From assembly GCF_002865645.1 (NCBI RefSeq), contig NW_020194643.1, forward strand, positions 62,001-126,000: DNA of 64,000 nucleotides, read 5' to 3'. The notes beneath the pieces were generated by a model. The model ran no database searches, was not told where the DNA came from, and saw nothing but the letters and a program-made list of their open reading frames with translations. Shown here piece after piece: positions 24,321-36,207 of the stretch (the stretch's first letter is position 1; each line of letters opens with the position of its first letter). The position numbers were made by a program, and so were the translations under genes. This DNA comes from Hyaloscypha bicolor E (taxonomy: Eukaryota > Ascomycota > Leotiomycetes > Helotiales > Hyaloscyphaceae).

Positions 24321-25847
24321 TTACAATCCACTCCCCTTATTACCTCTGATCCTTCCATCTTTCACAACACCAACACTAACCCCTTCCTCGCCCGTCATCC
24401 ATCCAGGCATCTTCTCCCCATCAACAATACCAGCTTCGATCAGCTCCCTGATCCCGGCAAATACATGTTGACCGTGGAACGTGATTCGTATATCTGGTCT
24501 CCATCCATCATCAGCCAATTCATCCACGTCTTCCATTCTGTCGAGTTCAAGGGTTATGGTACTCCTCCTGCCCTTATGTTTCTTGTCCTTCCTTGCAGGT
24601 TCTGTGCCTTCCTCTGCTTCGACATCGTCGTCCGCCAAGGCAGAGACAGTGGGGAAGTGGTCTTCAAGACGAACATCCAGCCTCTCGATCCCTTTCCCAT
24701 CGTCCGCTTTGGCAGACTTCCCAAATCTCCCTCTGGCAACCAATTTTCTCCTTTTCACCACCGATGGATCCTCGACTCTTTTACGCTTCATACCCGACTT
24801 CTTTTCTGCAGAATCCTTGTCCTCTTGATCATCCTCCAAGATCGATGATTCTGGTGTAGGAAGTTGCACATTCAACGGATTGTCACTCTCCTTCTTCTTA
24901 TCTTCAGCATAAACACCCCATCCCCCGCCCGCAGCATTCATCCTCCCCCCTCCCCTACGTTCGACCAAAACATCCAAATTCTTCGCACTGAGACTTGTAC
25001 CCTCCAGCTTAAAACGATCGCGCGGTTTGCTGAATGCTTTGGGGATGCCTTCTAACATCAACTTTCGTAAACTTTTGTTGTCCGCTGAAGAGGATACCGA
25101 GCCAGGGGCGGAGGAACTCGTAGCTGCGAGAGAAACGTATATGTACGGTGAGAAATCCGGGAAAGCTACATAGAATGTCTTGCTTGCATCGAACGTCGTC
25201 CTTTCCTTTGCTGAATGTAGCGCAAGACCTGTATTGTACGGACTTTCAAGGATGAACACTCGAAGGATTAGGAGAGGCAGGGTGGGATGCCGATCCAGAT
25301 TGTAATGCGCTTTGACGTCTGGCAGCGCTTCTCTTTGTAGATTCCGCAGGAAAGTCGCAGGATGGAAGCGGGGTATCGAAGGGTGTTCTTTGTCATTCGG
25401 CGCAATATATTCGCCGGATAATCGTACAATCTTCAGCGCAGTCCATTTCTGGGACGCCGGGTGGTCGTAGAGGTATTGCATGTCTGCCATTGCCAATTGG
25501 TATAGAGATATGCCATATCGCCAGTCTCCTTCAAGTATTCGGTCCACCACATCTCGTTTTGATCCCTTTCGTGCTTGTAGGTCTGTGTAGATTTCGCGGA
25601 GGGCTGCGAGGGAAGATGCGGGTGGATAAAAGTCTTGCTCGTCGTCTTCGTCGTCTGATGATAGCAGATAGGGGCCTGAAGTCTCTTGATTGCGCTCGTC
25701 AAGCCAGTCGAGGACCAGGGAGAGCAGTGAGGGCCGCGTGAGTCGGTAGAGGATTCTGGTGACTGCGGGGTGTGACGCGGGGATAAGTTGCGAGGAAGGG
25801 AGCGCTGATGTCGTTGGAACGGAGAGGAGAGACATCATGATATGCAA
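24321..25847 (-). CDS. CHL4: Kinetochore protein CHL4 / CENP-N family
   Basis: A single exon of 508 codons. Residues 25-60 (HPAVTRILYRLTRPSLLSLV followed by LDWLDERNQ) and the stretch AALREIYTDLQARKGSKRDV followed by ILEGDWRYGISLYQLAMAD are the conserved N-terminal half of Chl4/Mis15/CENP-N. The middle (about residues 280-420) is acidic/basic and low in complexity, with KRKRVEDPSVVKRRK as a likely nuclear signal. The C-terminus returns to an ordered domain (RPDIRITFHGQHVFAGIREL). In yeast this protein joins Iml3 in the inner kinetochore (CCAN), binding CENP-A chromatin. The start could be Met1, 4 or 5. This is a conserved single-copy gene type and gives a syntenic anchor in a repeat-rich region. 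Confidence 0.82.
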   Translation of the reverse strand: MHIMMSLLSVPTTSALPSSQLIPASHPAVTRILYRLTRPSLLSLVLDWLDERNQETSGPYLLSSDDEDDEQDFYPPASSLAALREIYTDLQARKGSKRDVVDRILEGDWRYGISLYQLAMADMQYLYDHPASQKWTALKIVRLSGEYIAPNDKEHPSIPRFHPATFLRNLQREALPDVKAHYNLDRHPTLPLLILRVFILESPYNTGLALHSAKERTTFDASKTFYVAFPDFSPYIYVSLAATSSSAPGSVSSSADNKSLRKLMLEGIPKAFSKPRDRFKLEGTSLSAKNLDVLVERRGGGRMNAAGGGWGVYAEDKKKESDNPLNVQLPTPESSILEDDQEDKDSAEKKSGMKRKRVEDPSVVKRRKLVARGRFGKSAKADDGKGIERLDVRLEDHFPTVSALADDDVEAEEGTEPARKDKKHKGRRSTITLELDRMEDVDELADDGWRPDIRITFHGQHVFAGIRELIEAGIVDGEKMPGWMTGEEGVSVGVVKDGRIRGNKGSGL

Positions 25848-26234
25848 ACTATCTAGCTCTCAGAGGTCATTGCCGGAGTTCTATTGTGATTCGTTCTTGT
25901 TGCATTGTGGTTGTTGAAGCTCGAATTGTTGTTGTTGTTTTCGACTACAAACGCGGTTGGAGACACGCCGAAATCTCCAGACCACGTGACGAGCTCCCAA
26001 AGCTCCACACATCAAATCAAGTGAACGGATCCAACTTGGCTTTAAAGATGTCTGGATTGGTGAAAGTCAAGGAGGCGGCTGTCTTTTCTATTCCAAATCT
26101 TTAAAATGTCTAAATATCAAATGCACATACCAGGGTATCTATCCAACCACCCATATTTACACATTCTAACCGCATTTATCAAACTTGCCTAACCTCCCAT
26201 AGATAGATCAACCGTCATAGGCAGCCCAGGAGCC
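25848..26234. other. Short gap between CHL4 and the dehydrogenase
   Basis: This holds the CHL4 promoter (nearest 150 bp, with a CACGTG-like ccacgtgac at 25982) and the 3' end of the dehydrogenase. No gene is visible. Confidence 0.4.
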
Positions 26235-27251
26235 TCAAAGTTTGTATCCCTCAAGCTCCTTCTCCGTCCACTCCCACAGCTTCCTCGCCAGATCCATATC
26301 CTGGCTCTGCCAACTCCCATTCCCAGGGACTCCAACAGGAGTGTAGTACTCCCCACTCTTCACTTCCCCCTTCCCATCTCCCTTCCTCGCCGTAGCACCC
26401 CAGAGCTGATTCTTAGATCCGCCTTCAACAGTCGTATAAAACATCCTCTTTCCCGCATTCAACAGCCCACCCAGTCCCATCCAGCCCGAGAACACTGTTC
26501 GCCAAAGCTCCGTATCCACGACCCCAGGGTGGACCCCCACAGCCGTGACACTCGGATATCTCCTGGCCAATTCTCTTGTAAACAAGATGTTCGCCAACTT
26601 CGACTGCGCGTACCGCACTAGACTCGGATACCACTTCATCTCCCCCCTCAGCTGTCCAAACTCAATGCCATTCCAAGATGTAGATATATGACCAATAGAA
26701 CTCAGACATACAACTCTGACATCTGCTCCTGGCTCTTTCGCAGTCTTCAACAACGTTGGCATCAGGAGTTTGGTGAGCAACGCGTGTCCCATATGATTTG
26801 TTCCAAATTGGATCTCGTAGCCATTTGTTGTTGTCCCGGCTGGAAGGCCCATTACGCCAGCATTCAAAATCAAGATGTCTAGTCTATCCTCCTTGCTTGT
26901 GAATTCTCGGGCCGCGGCTTGTACGCTCGATAGGTCTGCGAGGTTGCATTGTACGAATTCGATTGGGGCAGATGGGACTGTGGCTTTTATGTCTTGGATC
27001 GCGGCGAGGGCTTTCTCTTTGCTTCGGGCTGCGAGGTAGATACGTTTTGGGTTGCGCTTCGAGAGCTGGAGGATGCTTTGTTTTCCGAGGCCGATGTTGC
27101 CTTTCAGAGAGCCGTTAGCTGTAATTTCAATGCATGGGGCGACTTAGAACGCAGACACACCGCCGGTGACGAAGATCACTTTTCCATTGAGGGGAGGGAT
27201 GTCTTTCTCCGCGTGGAAAGATACCCCGCCTGGGAAGACTCCGTACAGCAT
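26235..27251 (-). CDS. Short-chain dehydrogenase/reductase (retinol dehydrogenase-like)
   Basis: Two exons, 27251-27161 and 27100-26235, give 318 residues. The 60-bp intron has branch GCTAAC and splits the cofactor motif, which becomes VTGGNIGLGKQS (TGxxxGxG of the Rossmann fold) after splicing. Other classical SDR elements follow in order: the basic residues of IYLAARSKEKA after strand 2 (suggesting NADP), CNLADLSSV, ILNAGVM, the catalytic Ser in CLSSIGH, and YAQSK (Tyr-x3-Lys). HPGVVDTEL after the active site is typical of the retinol dehydrogenase/WWOX-like subgroup. The substrate cannot be told from the sequence. I chose the Met at 27251 because it starts the family's usual LYGVFPGG-type leader. 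Confidence 0.85.
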
Positions 27252-27804
27252 TGTTCTCTTGCTCGAGGGTTGTATAAGCTGGCGGGATTCGTATTCGATG
27301 AGTGAGAGAAGTGCTCCCAGATTAATTGCCTTCAAGGCGGTCGTCGAATGTTGTGGAGTGGCATGTTAGCAACGTTGATGAACTAGAGCGAACCTAGAAA
27401 CCGAGGTGCTGAGGATCGTCGCAAGGTTACAGTAAGCGAGGAAGTTGCCTCTGATTCCACCGAGCGCATGCTTGAGCACCATTCTCTACTGTTTTAAATT
27501 GAAGGATCGTGAACCGATAGTAAAGTTGCCATGGAAGACGAAAGACGAGCACGCAGTCCGAGATTAATTGTCCCGAAGGCTGTCGGCGAGGCTCAGCACC
27601 CCGTGACCGCCAAATGCTCACGGATCTTCACTTGATTCTGACACTGTCTTTTCTATCCAGTCCTAGCGGGCTTTTCCATTTTGACTCTAAGTACTTCTGT
27701 CCATGGATTTGACCGCCGGTCGGATATTCTTTTGCCTACCTCTTCGGTCTGCTTTCTCTTCTGATGAAAGTCTGAGCTGAGAATGAACGTCCAGAGGACC
27801 GCTT
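27252..27804. other. Gap between dehydrogenase and carbonic anhydrase
   Basis: A phrase beginning agattaattg with a c-aaggc-gtcg tail appears twice (about 27319 and 27561), a weak dispersed repeat. Otherwise ordinary intergenic sequence carrying the dehydrogenase promoter and the carbonic anhydrase 3' end. No gene is supported. Confidence 0.35.
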
Positions 27805-28501
27805 TCATTTCGTGCCGTTCACCATCTTCGACTCTACCAACCTTACGCATCGATTCTGCACCTTATCGTACACAAACGCGTGTATTTGTAGGCCTCGTTC
27901 GTTCATTGCCTTCTCCACATTTGACTGATTGCGTATCCATTCCGTCTCTGCTAGCACATAGATCTCCTCCAGTATCCGGTCATGTTCTTCCTCACTCAAA
28001 TTTTTATTTGTCTCTGAGAGGTATTCGGCAGTTGTTCGGTGTAGTCGGGTGACATCTCTATTTCCCAGTCAGCCTCGGCATTATTCGACTTATGCAGGGC
28101 ACCTACTTGTGCCAGCCATGAACCTCATTTGCATCATTCTCTCGAATCAGAGCACAATCGTAATGCCCACACACCACAATATGGTTCACCTAGCTCCCTC
28201 TCTGTCAGAATTTCATTGATCCGCTTTCTTGGTGCTCCAGACGTACCTTCAACAAATCCAAGCACCAATCCAGCGCGCTCTCACTGCTCAAATCCCGGTT
28301 GTGCAGGATACTCCCCAGATTTCGATGGACAAAGATCTCCTCCGGCAATACATCCAACGTCTCCGTCTCAATAATAAAACTATCACTGCATCCCACCCAC
28401 AGAATCTGCGGTTTCGGCGCCCCAGACGACAGGATAAAGTCTCGTGGGACCGGGAGTGTGACGTATCGCTTTCGGACAGCAGTGTTGAAATCGAAAGGCA
28501 T
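27805..28501 (-). CDS. Beta-carbonic anhydrase-like protein lacking the dyad arginine
   Basis: Three exons, 28501-28247, 28189-28107 and 28057-27805, join in frame to 196 residues. Introns are 57 and 49 bp with donors GTACGT and GTAGGT. The fold is clear: ILWVGCSDSF, then EEIFVHRNLGSI, then HIIV-type NHIVVCGHYDCAL, then a C-terminal DVTRLHRTTAEYL, ILEEIYVLAETEWIRNQ and RGLQIHAFVYD. Zinc ligands Cys (GCSDS), His and Cys (GHYDC) are present and so is the Asp of CSDS. The Arg that pairs with that Asp in active enzymes (CSDSR) is Phe here, and the Gly-Gly after HxxC is Ala-Leu. The N-terminal arm is short. Fold and zinc binding are likely kept; normal CO2 hydration is doubtful. It might be an annotation-edge artefact if an upstream exon exists. 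Confidence 0.8.
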
Positions 28502-29197
28502 TTTTGAGGACGAAGTTGAAATACATTGAACTTCTATTCACATGGGAGATTTCAGTCGAATTACTACATTTTCGATGGGAGTCCAATCCAATTATCGAAA
28601 TCGCTGCCCGGCATTGATGAGGCCAAATATGAGGTTCGTGCTCCCACGCGAAGCCCCTTTCAGACCAAGCGGCCTAGAAAACAGGTGACATTTCGAAAAG
28701 TCACACCACAATGCCGTAAAGGTTTCCCAACGCTCGGTTTGCGCTGACTGTATTTCTTGGATGAACCTGGCTGGTTGGGTTCAGCCTCCGCATCGCTCCG
28801 AGGTTGCCACGATAGTCCCTGCAGGAGCCCAGAAGGAGAGAAATGCAGGGAGCCGGGTGGAAGAGAGCCCGAGACATGCAACATCGAGTCTCTTCGTTGC
28901 CGCAACCGGAGATCTTCAATCAAGCCTTCTTGTTAGCGCTTTAATAATGTCAGTTCCGGCTTGCATGTAGCCCTTGTCCATGGAGTTGTAAGTATTCCTG
29001 GAACGTTGGGATCTTGATGGTTCGACTCTGAAATCACAATTATTAAACAAAAACGGAATATAATGGAATAGGACCACACGCGCTCGTGCGACACGAGCTG
29101 ATCATCTTCAGCCAACCACACGACTTGACTACTGCAGTACAGTAATAATCACGTCTGCAGGCAACTTTATGAAATATCGCAAACCTTGGTCGCCAAC
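28502..29197. other. Divergent intergenic region between carbonic anhydrase and NACHT gene
   Basis: The two genes point away from each other, so both promoters should lie here. Short overlapping frames on both strands are not protein-like. No clear TATA box or repeat was seen. Confidence 0.4.
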
Positions 29198-32100
29198 ATG
29201 TTGCCAACATCTTCGACTGCGACTGGTTCCTCGACACTTGGTTATTCAATCCACGTAAACGACAAGGCATATGTGCTGAAAGAGTCCGTTTTAGCGATGG
29301 ATGCTTTCGAGACGGCAAAGAACAAGCTTATCTCGTCGCTGAGTGCCCAGGAGGCTGCCACTCTGGGGACGCTGCATACTGCCGAAGATGTCCTCGGCGA
29401 AGTAAGAAAGGCTGAGGAAAACCACAGAAGCAAGAGTAGCACTCGAAGATTTCGTTATGTTAATTGCTGAATGTTATGGCCATACTCATGCTTACTCGTT
29501 TGAAAAAGCTTGCAATTGAGTTCATCGACTTCTTTGAGAAGTGGGTGGACATGTTTCGTCGACTTGGGAAGAGTCTGGGAAGGTTCGAGATTTATGCACG
29601 TCTCTATCCTACGTCCGAACGATTGAAAGAATCTCTCATTGAAGCGTATGAGAAATTTCTGGACCTCTGTCTCAAGAGCAAGAGTGTGTTTGCAGAAAAG
29701 TCTTCTAAAAGATTGAAGTGTAAGTGGACGCTGCCAAAATTTCGCCTGGTATCCTTGTGCAAAGAGATTTGACAACTAGATTTTCCAGGGCTTCCGAATT
29801 CGAGCGCGGTCGTCGGAGTTAAGTTACTATGGAAGCCTATCAAAGTCGAGTTGGAGAGTACCCTCGAAGAGCTGGATGAGTTGCTTGAAGACGTCGAGAT
29901 GGAAGCAGACGTTGCCGAAAAAGTGGAGTCGGGTGTGTCACGGCTCGTGATAAATAATCATGTTTCGGGTATGTCTGAATATTTGGAATAAGATCTAGTT
30001 TTGGAATCCTAATATCAAATTACTAGGACAACAGAAGAGGGAAGTGTTCGACTGGCTCGGCCCCGTGGATCCTAGTATCAATCATTCGAATGCCGTTAAA
30101 CTGCACGAACCTAGCACTGGAGAGTGGATCTTTGATCATGAAAAGTACAAGGAATGGGAAAGCAAAGAAAATGCTGCATTGTGGATCCATGCCAAACGTA
30201 ATCATCAGACTGACCCTTGAATGAAACACCACTGACCTGGAGTTGAATCGCAGCTGGAGCAGGCAAAACGATACTTGTGTAAGCATATATCCATACACAG
30301 TGCCCTGACCACGCAACGGTGGAGACTGATAAATAATAGGTCAACGATTATCAGCAACATTATCCAGACATTCGAAACTGACCTAACACTCACAGTATGC
30401 TACTTCTACTGCGACTATAAAGACGTTCAGAAAAGAACCCCACGGAAAGTCTTGGAGACACTCATTTCGGAGATTTGTCGTCATAACTCGGATGCGTTAG
30501 CATACGTCGACGATATCTCATCCAAATTTCGCGAATCCAAGTCCACATGTACCATACCAACGCTCTTCTCGATCCTGAAGAAGTGCCTAGAATTCCAACA
30601 GACATTCATCATAATCGACGCTTTAGATGAGTGTGACGACCGACAAGAGCTGTTAGGTTTCCTTGTTAGCCTTTCAAACTCTGGATTGAGATTGAGGCTG
30701 TTACTTGCAAGCCGAAATGAAAGGGATATCCAACAAGAACTAGGATCACTGCCGCAAATGACCCTCACCGGTACCGAGAGCGATCATGACATCGAAGTCT
30801 ACATTCATTCCAGCCTCAACGCCATGATCAAGAGCAAGAAACTAAAACTCCGAGATGAGAGCCTTCAGATGGAAATCTTCGAATGTCTCTGCTCGTCTGC
30901 TGATGGAATGTAAGTTCGATTCCTCTTCTCAGCCGGGAGACATATTTACAGATCATTTGAAATAGGTTTCAATGGGTTAAATGTCAACTTGACACATTGT
31001 GTACACTCATTACAGACAAATCCATCCGAGCGTCCTTGAAGCAACTTCCCAAGGGCTTAGATGAAACATATGTTCGCGCATTCTCCAAAATTCGCAAAGA
31101 GATGGGAGAGGATGGAGTCATGATAAAAAGAATATTTCATTGGCTCGTCCATTCCAAGAGACCCCTCACCCTACAAGAACTTTCCGAGGCAATTAGTATT
31201 GAATTTCATCAGAGGCAGTTGGACTTCTCTGCCATACCGACAGATCCAGCAGATATTTTTCGATTCTGCCGGGGACTTGTAAGCCTTTCTGGGCACGACA
31301 ACGAAGAGACCGTGAATCTATCTCACTTCTCCATCAAAGAGTTCCTTCTGTCGCCAAGAATCAAGGAAACAGAAATTTCAGAATTTTATGCTGGATCTTC
31401 TGCGGCAATGTTTGATATTGCAGCAGCATGCCTCACATATATCATGCTGGATGACTTCAGGGAAGGTCAGTGTGTGAATAGAACGAAGATGGGGGAACGG
31501 AAAAGCAAGTATGCTTTCTTGGCCTATGCCGCACTCTACTGGAGTGATCACTACAAGTCCGCTAGTTCTGAGGGGGACGAAATACTGGAGGAGCTTGCGC
31601 TTGCACTTTTCACTAACCCTGCTCATTCAGGGTGTGTGGAATCGTGGTTTCAAGCAAACACAGAGGCAGAAGCTCAACTTCGCTATAAAACGTACAGGAC
31701 ACAATCAAAGGCCCCGGATCATGGGGGAGAGGAGGTACAAAGAGAACCAACTTTGGTGACTGATTGCACGGCAATGTACCACGCCGCGCGACTCGGACAT
31801 CCAAAGCTTGTCAGACGACTCATCGCTAATGGCCATGATGTGAATGCCAAAACTCAAACGGATTTTGGAGTATATGATTTCCCGATAATCGTAGCTGCCT
31901 CTGGAGAGCACTGGGCCACTGTGGATCTGCTCATCGATGCTGGCGCTTCGCTCCATGTAACTTCCAGAAAAGGGAGTTTTCTCACTGGTCTTGCACGAGG
32001 GTGTAGTCCCGAAATATGGTGGCTGTTCAAAAAAATACTACATATGGGGGGTTCGCAGCTCCTTCAAGAGTTGACGGCAGCCCCTGGGCAACCTTGGATT

Positions 32101-34320
32101 GATGAGAATATTTCTGTGTTAGGAGCCCTCGCCTTACATCCGCTGGATGCCAGGGAAATGGTGGAATTATTCATAAAGAACGGTGCAGATGCAAACGACT
32201 GGTTGGAATACGACTCGATAGAGAGAAACATGAAGGAAAAAGCACCAGCAGAGTACGCTCGATATGGTTCACCGCCTCTCCAGCGAGCCGCGTTTCAGGG
32301 CAACAACAGAGTTTTAGAAGTGCTAGTCGAGGCGGGTGCATGGATCAACTTCTCCTACTGTGAATTAGGATCACCCTTGCAAGCTGCTACTCGAGGGAAC
32401 CGAGAAAGCACAATATTCCGATTGCTGGAACTGGACGCTAATGTCAACGTTAAGGGTGGCCCACTTGGAACACCGCTCCAAGCTGTAGCATGGAATGGAA
32501 ATGTAAGAATTATGAACCTCTTGCTGAACCACGGAGCGGATGTCAATGTTGAAGGAGGGCTATATGGATGCGCTCTGAATGCTGCCATTCGGCAAAAACA
32601 CACAGATGCTGTAGAACTATTGTTGTTAAATGGGGCGGACATCAATCAGTTCTGTGCGATCGATAACGTGCCCAGGGCCAGTATTACAAGCGCAAGGAAT
32701 TTTTCCTACGGACTGCTTTCGAACGAAAACTTTTGCGAAACTCCTCTCAATAACGCAATCCTTACAGGGAACACGTCGATGGTTACCTCACTGCTAGGAG
32801 CTGGGGCTTGCTTGCTGCAGGATGACGAGAGATGCACAAGTGAGCTGCCGACGAACTCAATTCTGGTGATTCATTCCCTGTGCCTAGCCATTGTAATGGC
32901 AGACATCGACACGGTGAATATTTTGTTACGAAACGGAGCTAATTTGAAAGTTGGAATTTATTGTGCTTTAGTGCAAGCTGCATCTAAGTCCAGCTTTCCC
33001 ATTTTGAAGCTCCTCTTTGATCAGACAGGGGATGATCCCAGCAGCATTATTTCAGCCGTACCAGATATTATTGCACACATTAAAGACGAGGGACTGGCCA
33101 GATGTCTTATTCCAATCCTCAAAAGAGTCTTTATCAAAGATAATTCGGAGTCACAACGCTATCTACTGAGTGCCACAGTCTGGAATGGATGCTTCAATTT
33201 AACGGAGTTCTTGCTCAAGTACGGTTTGACCCCAAATGTTGCAAGGCCGTACAGCGGTTCGAAGCCCTATACCACCTTCAAGGGAGTACCCCTCTCGTTA
33301 GCAATTCGTCATGGAAGGATGGATCTCTTCAATCTGCTGCTTGATTATGGAGTAGATGTAAATCTCGCTGACGGGACACCAATGCGTGATTGGAGGGAAC
33401 CTTACCATGCGTATATATCGGGGAGCCCACTCTTCGCTGCTGTTCGTTCTCGCAACACAGAGATCGTGACTAGACTTCTAGCATTGGGCGCTTTGCCAAA
33501 CAACGATAGTTGCTCTGGTGAAATATGTCCTAATGTTATTCACATTGCTGCAACCTACAAGGACCCAAGTATATTAGAGGACCTCCTCAAATACGGTGCT
33601 AATCCGACGGCGAGTTGTTTTACTTGCCCATCCGCATTGATGGCAGCAGTGAAGTCGCAGAGCCTAGATGCGATCCAGATACTTATCAGAGAAGGGGTCA
33701 ATGTCAACACGCCTGATCTCTTTGGTCGCACCCCCTTGGCTCGCGCAAAGATTGATTGTCTTGAGCTTGCCACCAAAACACTTTCAGAACACCGAGCCGA
33801 AGAGGGTATAACATTAGAAAAACTCCGTTCCTGTCTGGAGGATGCGGTCCAATCTCTAGCTTCAAGGCTCCTGCAGCCTCCTCATCCTTGGTGGGGTTAT
33901 AGAGTTTGGTTTTCCTACCTCCCACAGGGCCTTTGGATCGGCTTGGGAAAATGTTTGATCGTAGGAAAAGACATTCAAAATGGGGTTATTGCACTGGAAC
34001 AGGCTTTGGAAGCCGTTGGAGATCGCTATCGCAGATATTGCTGCTACCATCCGTACTGCAGTTCCGGAGGTCCATGGGGAAGTTCCGAGTCGAACAAGTT
34101 GCAGCTTTGCGAGGACTGTGATCCAGGCGTATTCTGTGAAAATTGTATTGAGAGGCACCTAACCCTAGTTAGGAACTCAACATACAGTCACAGTGTAATA
34201 AAGTTACCCCGCAAGCTATTGTGCGACGTCCCAGAAGGGCACGTAGCTGTCGATGAGAATACCTATCTCCTAGTCAGGGTCTGGCTGGAAGGTCTTCGGG
34301 GCTGGACCGCAAAACTTTGA
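29198..34320 (+). CDS. NACHT-ankyrin NLR-like receptor with C-terminal zinc-finger motif
   Basis: Seven exons join in one frame: 29198-29458, 29509-29719, 29789-29968, 30027-30197, 30254-30278, 30340-30909 and 30966-34320, about 1590 residues. The N-terminal third is the helical domain seen before fungal NACHT modules (FFEKWVDMFRRLGKSLGRF). The P-loop is assembled across introns at residues near 276 (HAKPGAGKTIL), Walker B is IIIDALDECDD near 370, and the sensor block is LLLASRNERDIQ. A winged-helix-like part (WLVHSKRPLTLQELSEAI) follows. From about 740 to 1400 run many ankyrin repeats (ANGHDVNAKT, NHGADVNVEGG, NYGVDVNLAD-like units). Near 1495-1550 sit CCYH..C and LCEDCDPGVFCENC with following His residues, a B-box/ZZ-like zinc site. 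Such proteins act as cytosolic nonself or stress sensors. Exon 5 is only 25 nt. The exon 1 end is the least certain boundary. Confidence 0.88.
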
Positions 34321-35253
34321 TCAAATGAGAGTGAGGGCTAGGACTGTAACCATGCTATTACTTGCGATGAGATAATAAGTTGAAGGAAGAAACCTTGGTA
34401 AGTAGTGATCTCGAATCTCCAAAATCTGAATCAGGCTACTTAAACTTCTCTACTTGACGCTGATCAGAGAAAAGCTCCCAGGACGATAATTCCAGTTACT
34501 ATGCAGACTACGAATATTATGAATACCGCAAAGTCTCGAATAACCGCCAGTCACAAGATCAGTGAGGCCATCCGCGTATTCAGGAAGGCGGAAGAGGATC
34601 CAAGAAATCTCGGATGACCTGGTCTATTCGCAATAATTGCCTGAAATGACATGACACTTGCCTTTTCCATTCTTGGCCCCAAAGACTCTAACTCACTATA
34701 CTCGTACAACCCCCCTTTAAAGGGAAGTTCGAAAAGCGAATGTGCATTGCTTACCCTCCTCGTTCCTTATCCTTGCCTCACCCTCACCCACATCCGCACC
34801 ACCTCACCTCTGCTTACTACCCCCAACAGCTCAAAACTCTTAGTCACCCTAGTGCCTTTGACATGGATTCTATTCTGGTATCCTATTTAAAAATGAACTA
34901 TCTCACCTTCGCCTTTCCGGGGCTTGCTGTCTATCACTACTTGATGACTGCCTCGAATTGTCTTTGCATGGCTTCGGCACCTTTGAAATTGAGAATGACG
35001 TCCTTCTGACCAACGCTCAACAGATTATTTATAGGTGCAGGATGGATAAAGGGAGGGGATCTCTCTAATGCGGTATCACCAGGACCAAGTCCAACGAATC
35101 TCAACAGTTAGGTCAGTCGTCAAACAAGAGCGTTATCTCTATTATAGCTAATTTGTTTCCCCCAGAATACGCCTAGCATTACAGAACCTGCGAACGGAGC
35201 AGCATGCCAAACCACTGCTAACCTTGTAATCGAACCTTCGGCGGGTCGACATT

Positions 35254-35405
35254 CTTCAGCGACATCTCAATTCAGCAGCTCACGCTCCATTATACGAGTG
35301 CGACCAGTCATTCGGTAGCAAGCCCTCGAGCAGCATCTCAACTCACCAGCTCACATCTTCGAGTGCGGCGAGTGCGATTGGCCGTTCTGCAATCGGTAGA
35401 CCTCG
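35254..35405 (+). repeat. Imperfect tandem duplication of about 75 bp
   Basis: The words agc-catctcaa-tca-cagctcac, then cgagtgcg-c, then ttcggtag/atcggtag occur in the same order twice, starting near 35258 and 35331. Copies differ by several substitutions and small indels. No coding role is visible. Confidence 0.5.
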
Positions 35406-36141
35406 AACTCTCGCCCTCACTGCTTCAAAACACGATCGACGGTTTAGGTTATGGATTGCAACACTCAAAAGGAAATGCCGCCACAATTTCAAGTGATGCC
35501 TCCAGGAAATCGAGTCTGTCGGTTGGCGTTGGAATTCACACCTCGAAGAGTGACGCCCTAGTTTGGTCCTTTTCTAGGCCTGGAAAACGAGTTTCCCGAT
35601 TAGACTTCATGGTCAATTAAGTTGGTGCAGGACGCTACAGCATTTCGAATGTATTTAACTAATTAAAGGATAGGCAGCTACATTGCTTGACAGTAACCAC
35701 CTCGCCCCACAGTGATCACTTCCTAGGAATGGATCTGGACAGCCTCATGTGATTGCTTCGCTGTGGTGTTTAAGGCGAAATATTCGACTTTTAGAGTATG
35801 CTTTCACCCATTTGCATGAGATGAAAATAATCATGAGAGATGGGAGTACTGTGGAAAGAGTTGAGAAGGACATATTTGCTAAATATACAACTTAACTTCC
35901 ATTAGTCAGGGGAAGCTGGTACGCGATGCTTTGTACAGAGATCCTATGTGCAGCACACTGCTGATAATGGCTCGAATCATTGAGAAATTGGGGCGCAGGG
36001 CTGTATTCAGTGAGCTATAATGGGCTAGGCCCCTTAACAAAAATTAACATTGGTACACAGTACACCCGGGCCCCTGATGTACTCCATATGTTGACTTGCT
36101 AACTTGGCGTTCAGCTGTGTCCACAGATTTTATGCCAGATA

Positions 36142-36207
36142 GGCTGATAGCCAATGGAAGCTCTTGGTGCTGCTGAATCCTCTGCTTCAGCAGCCTCCCT
36201 ATCAGCC
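36142..36207. repeat. Nested inverted repeat (possible hairpin)
   Basis: An outer pair ggctgatag (36142-36150) and ctatcagcc (36199-36207) encloses an inner pair gctgctgaa (36169-36177) and ttcagcagc (36186-36194) with an 8-base loop. It is not near a recognised gene end. The word gataggctgat recurs at about 36661. Confidence 0.5.
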
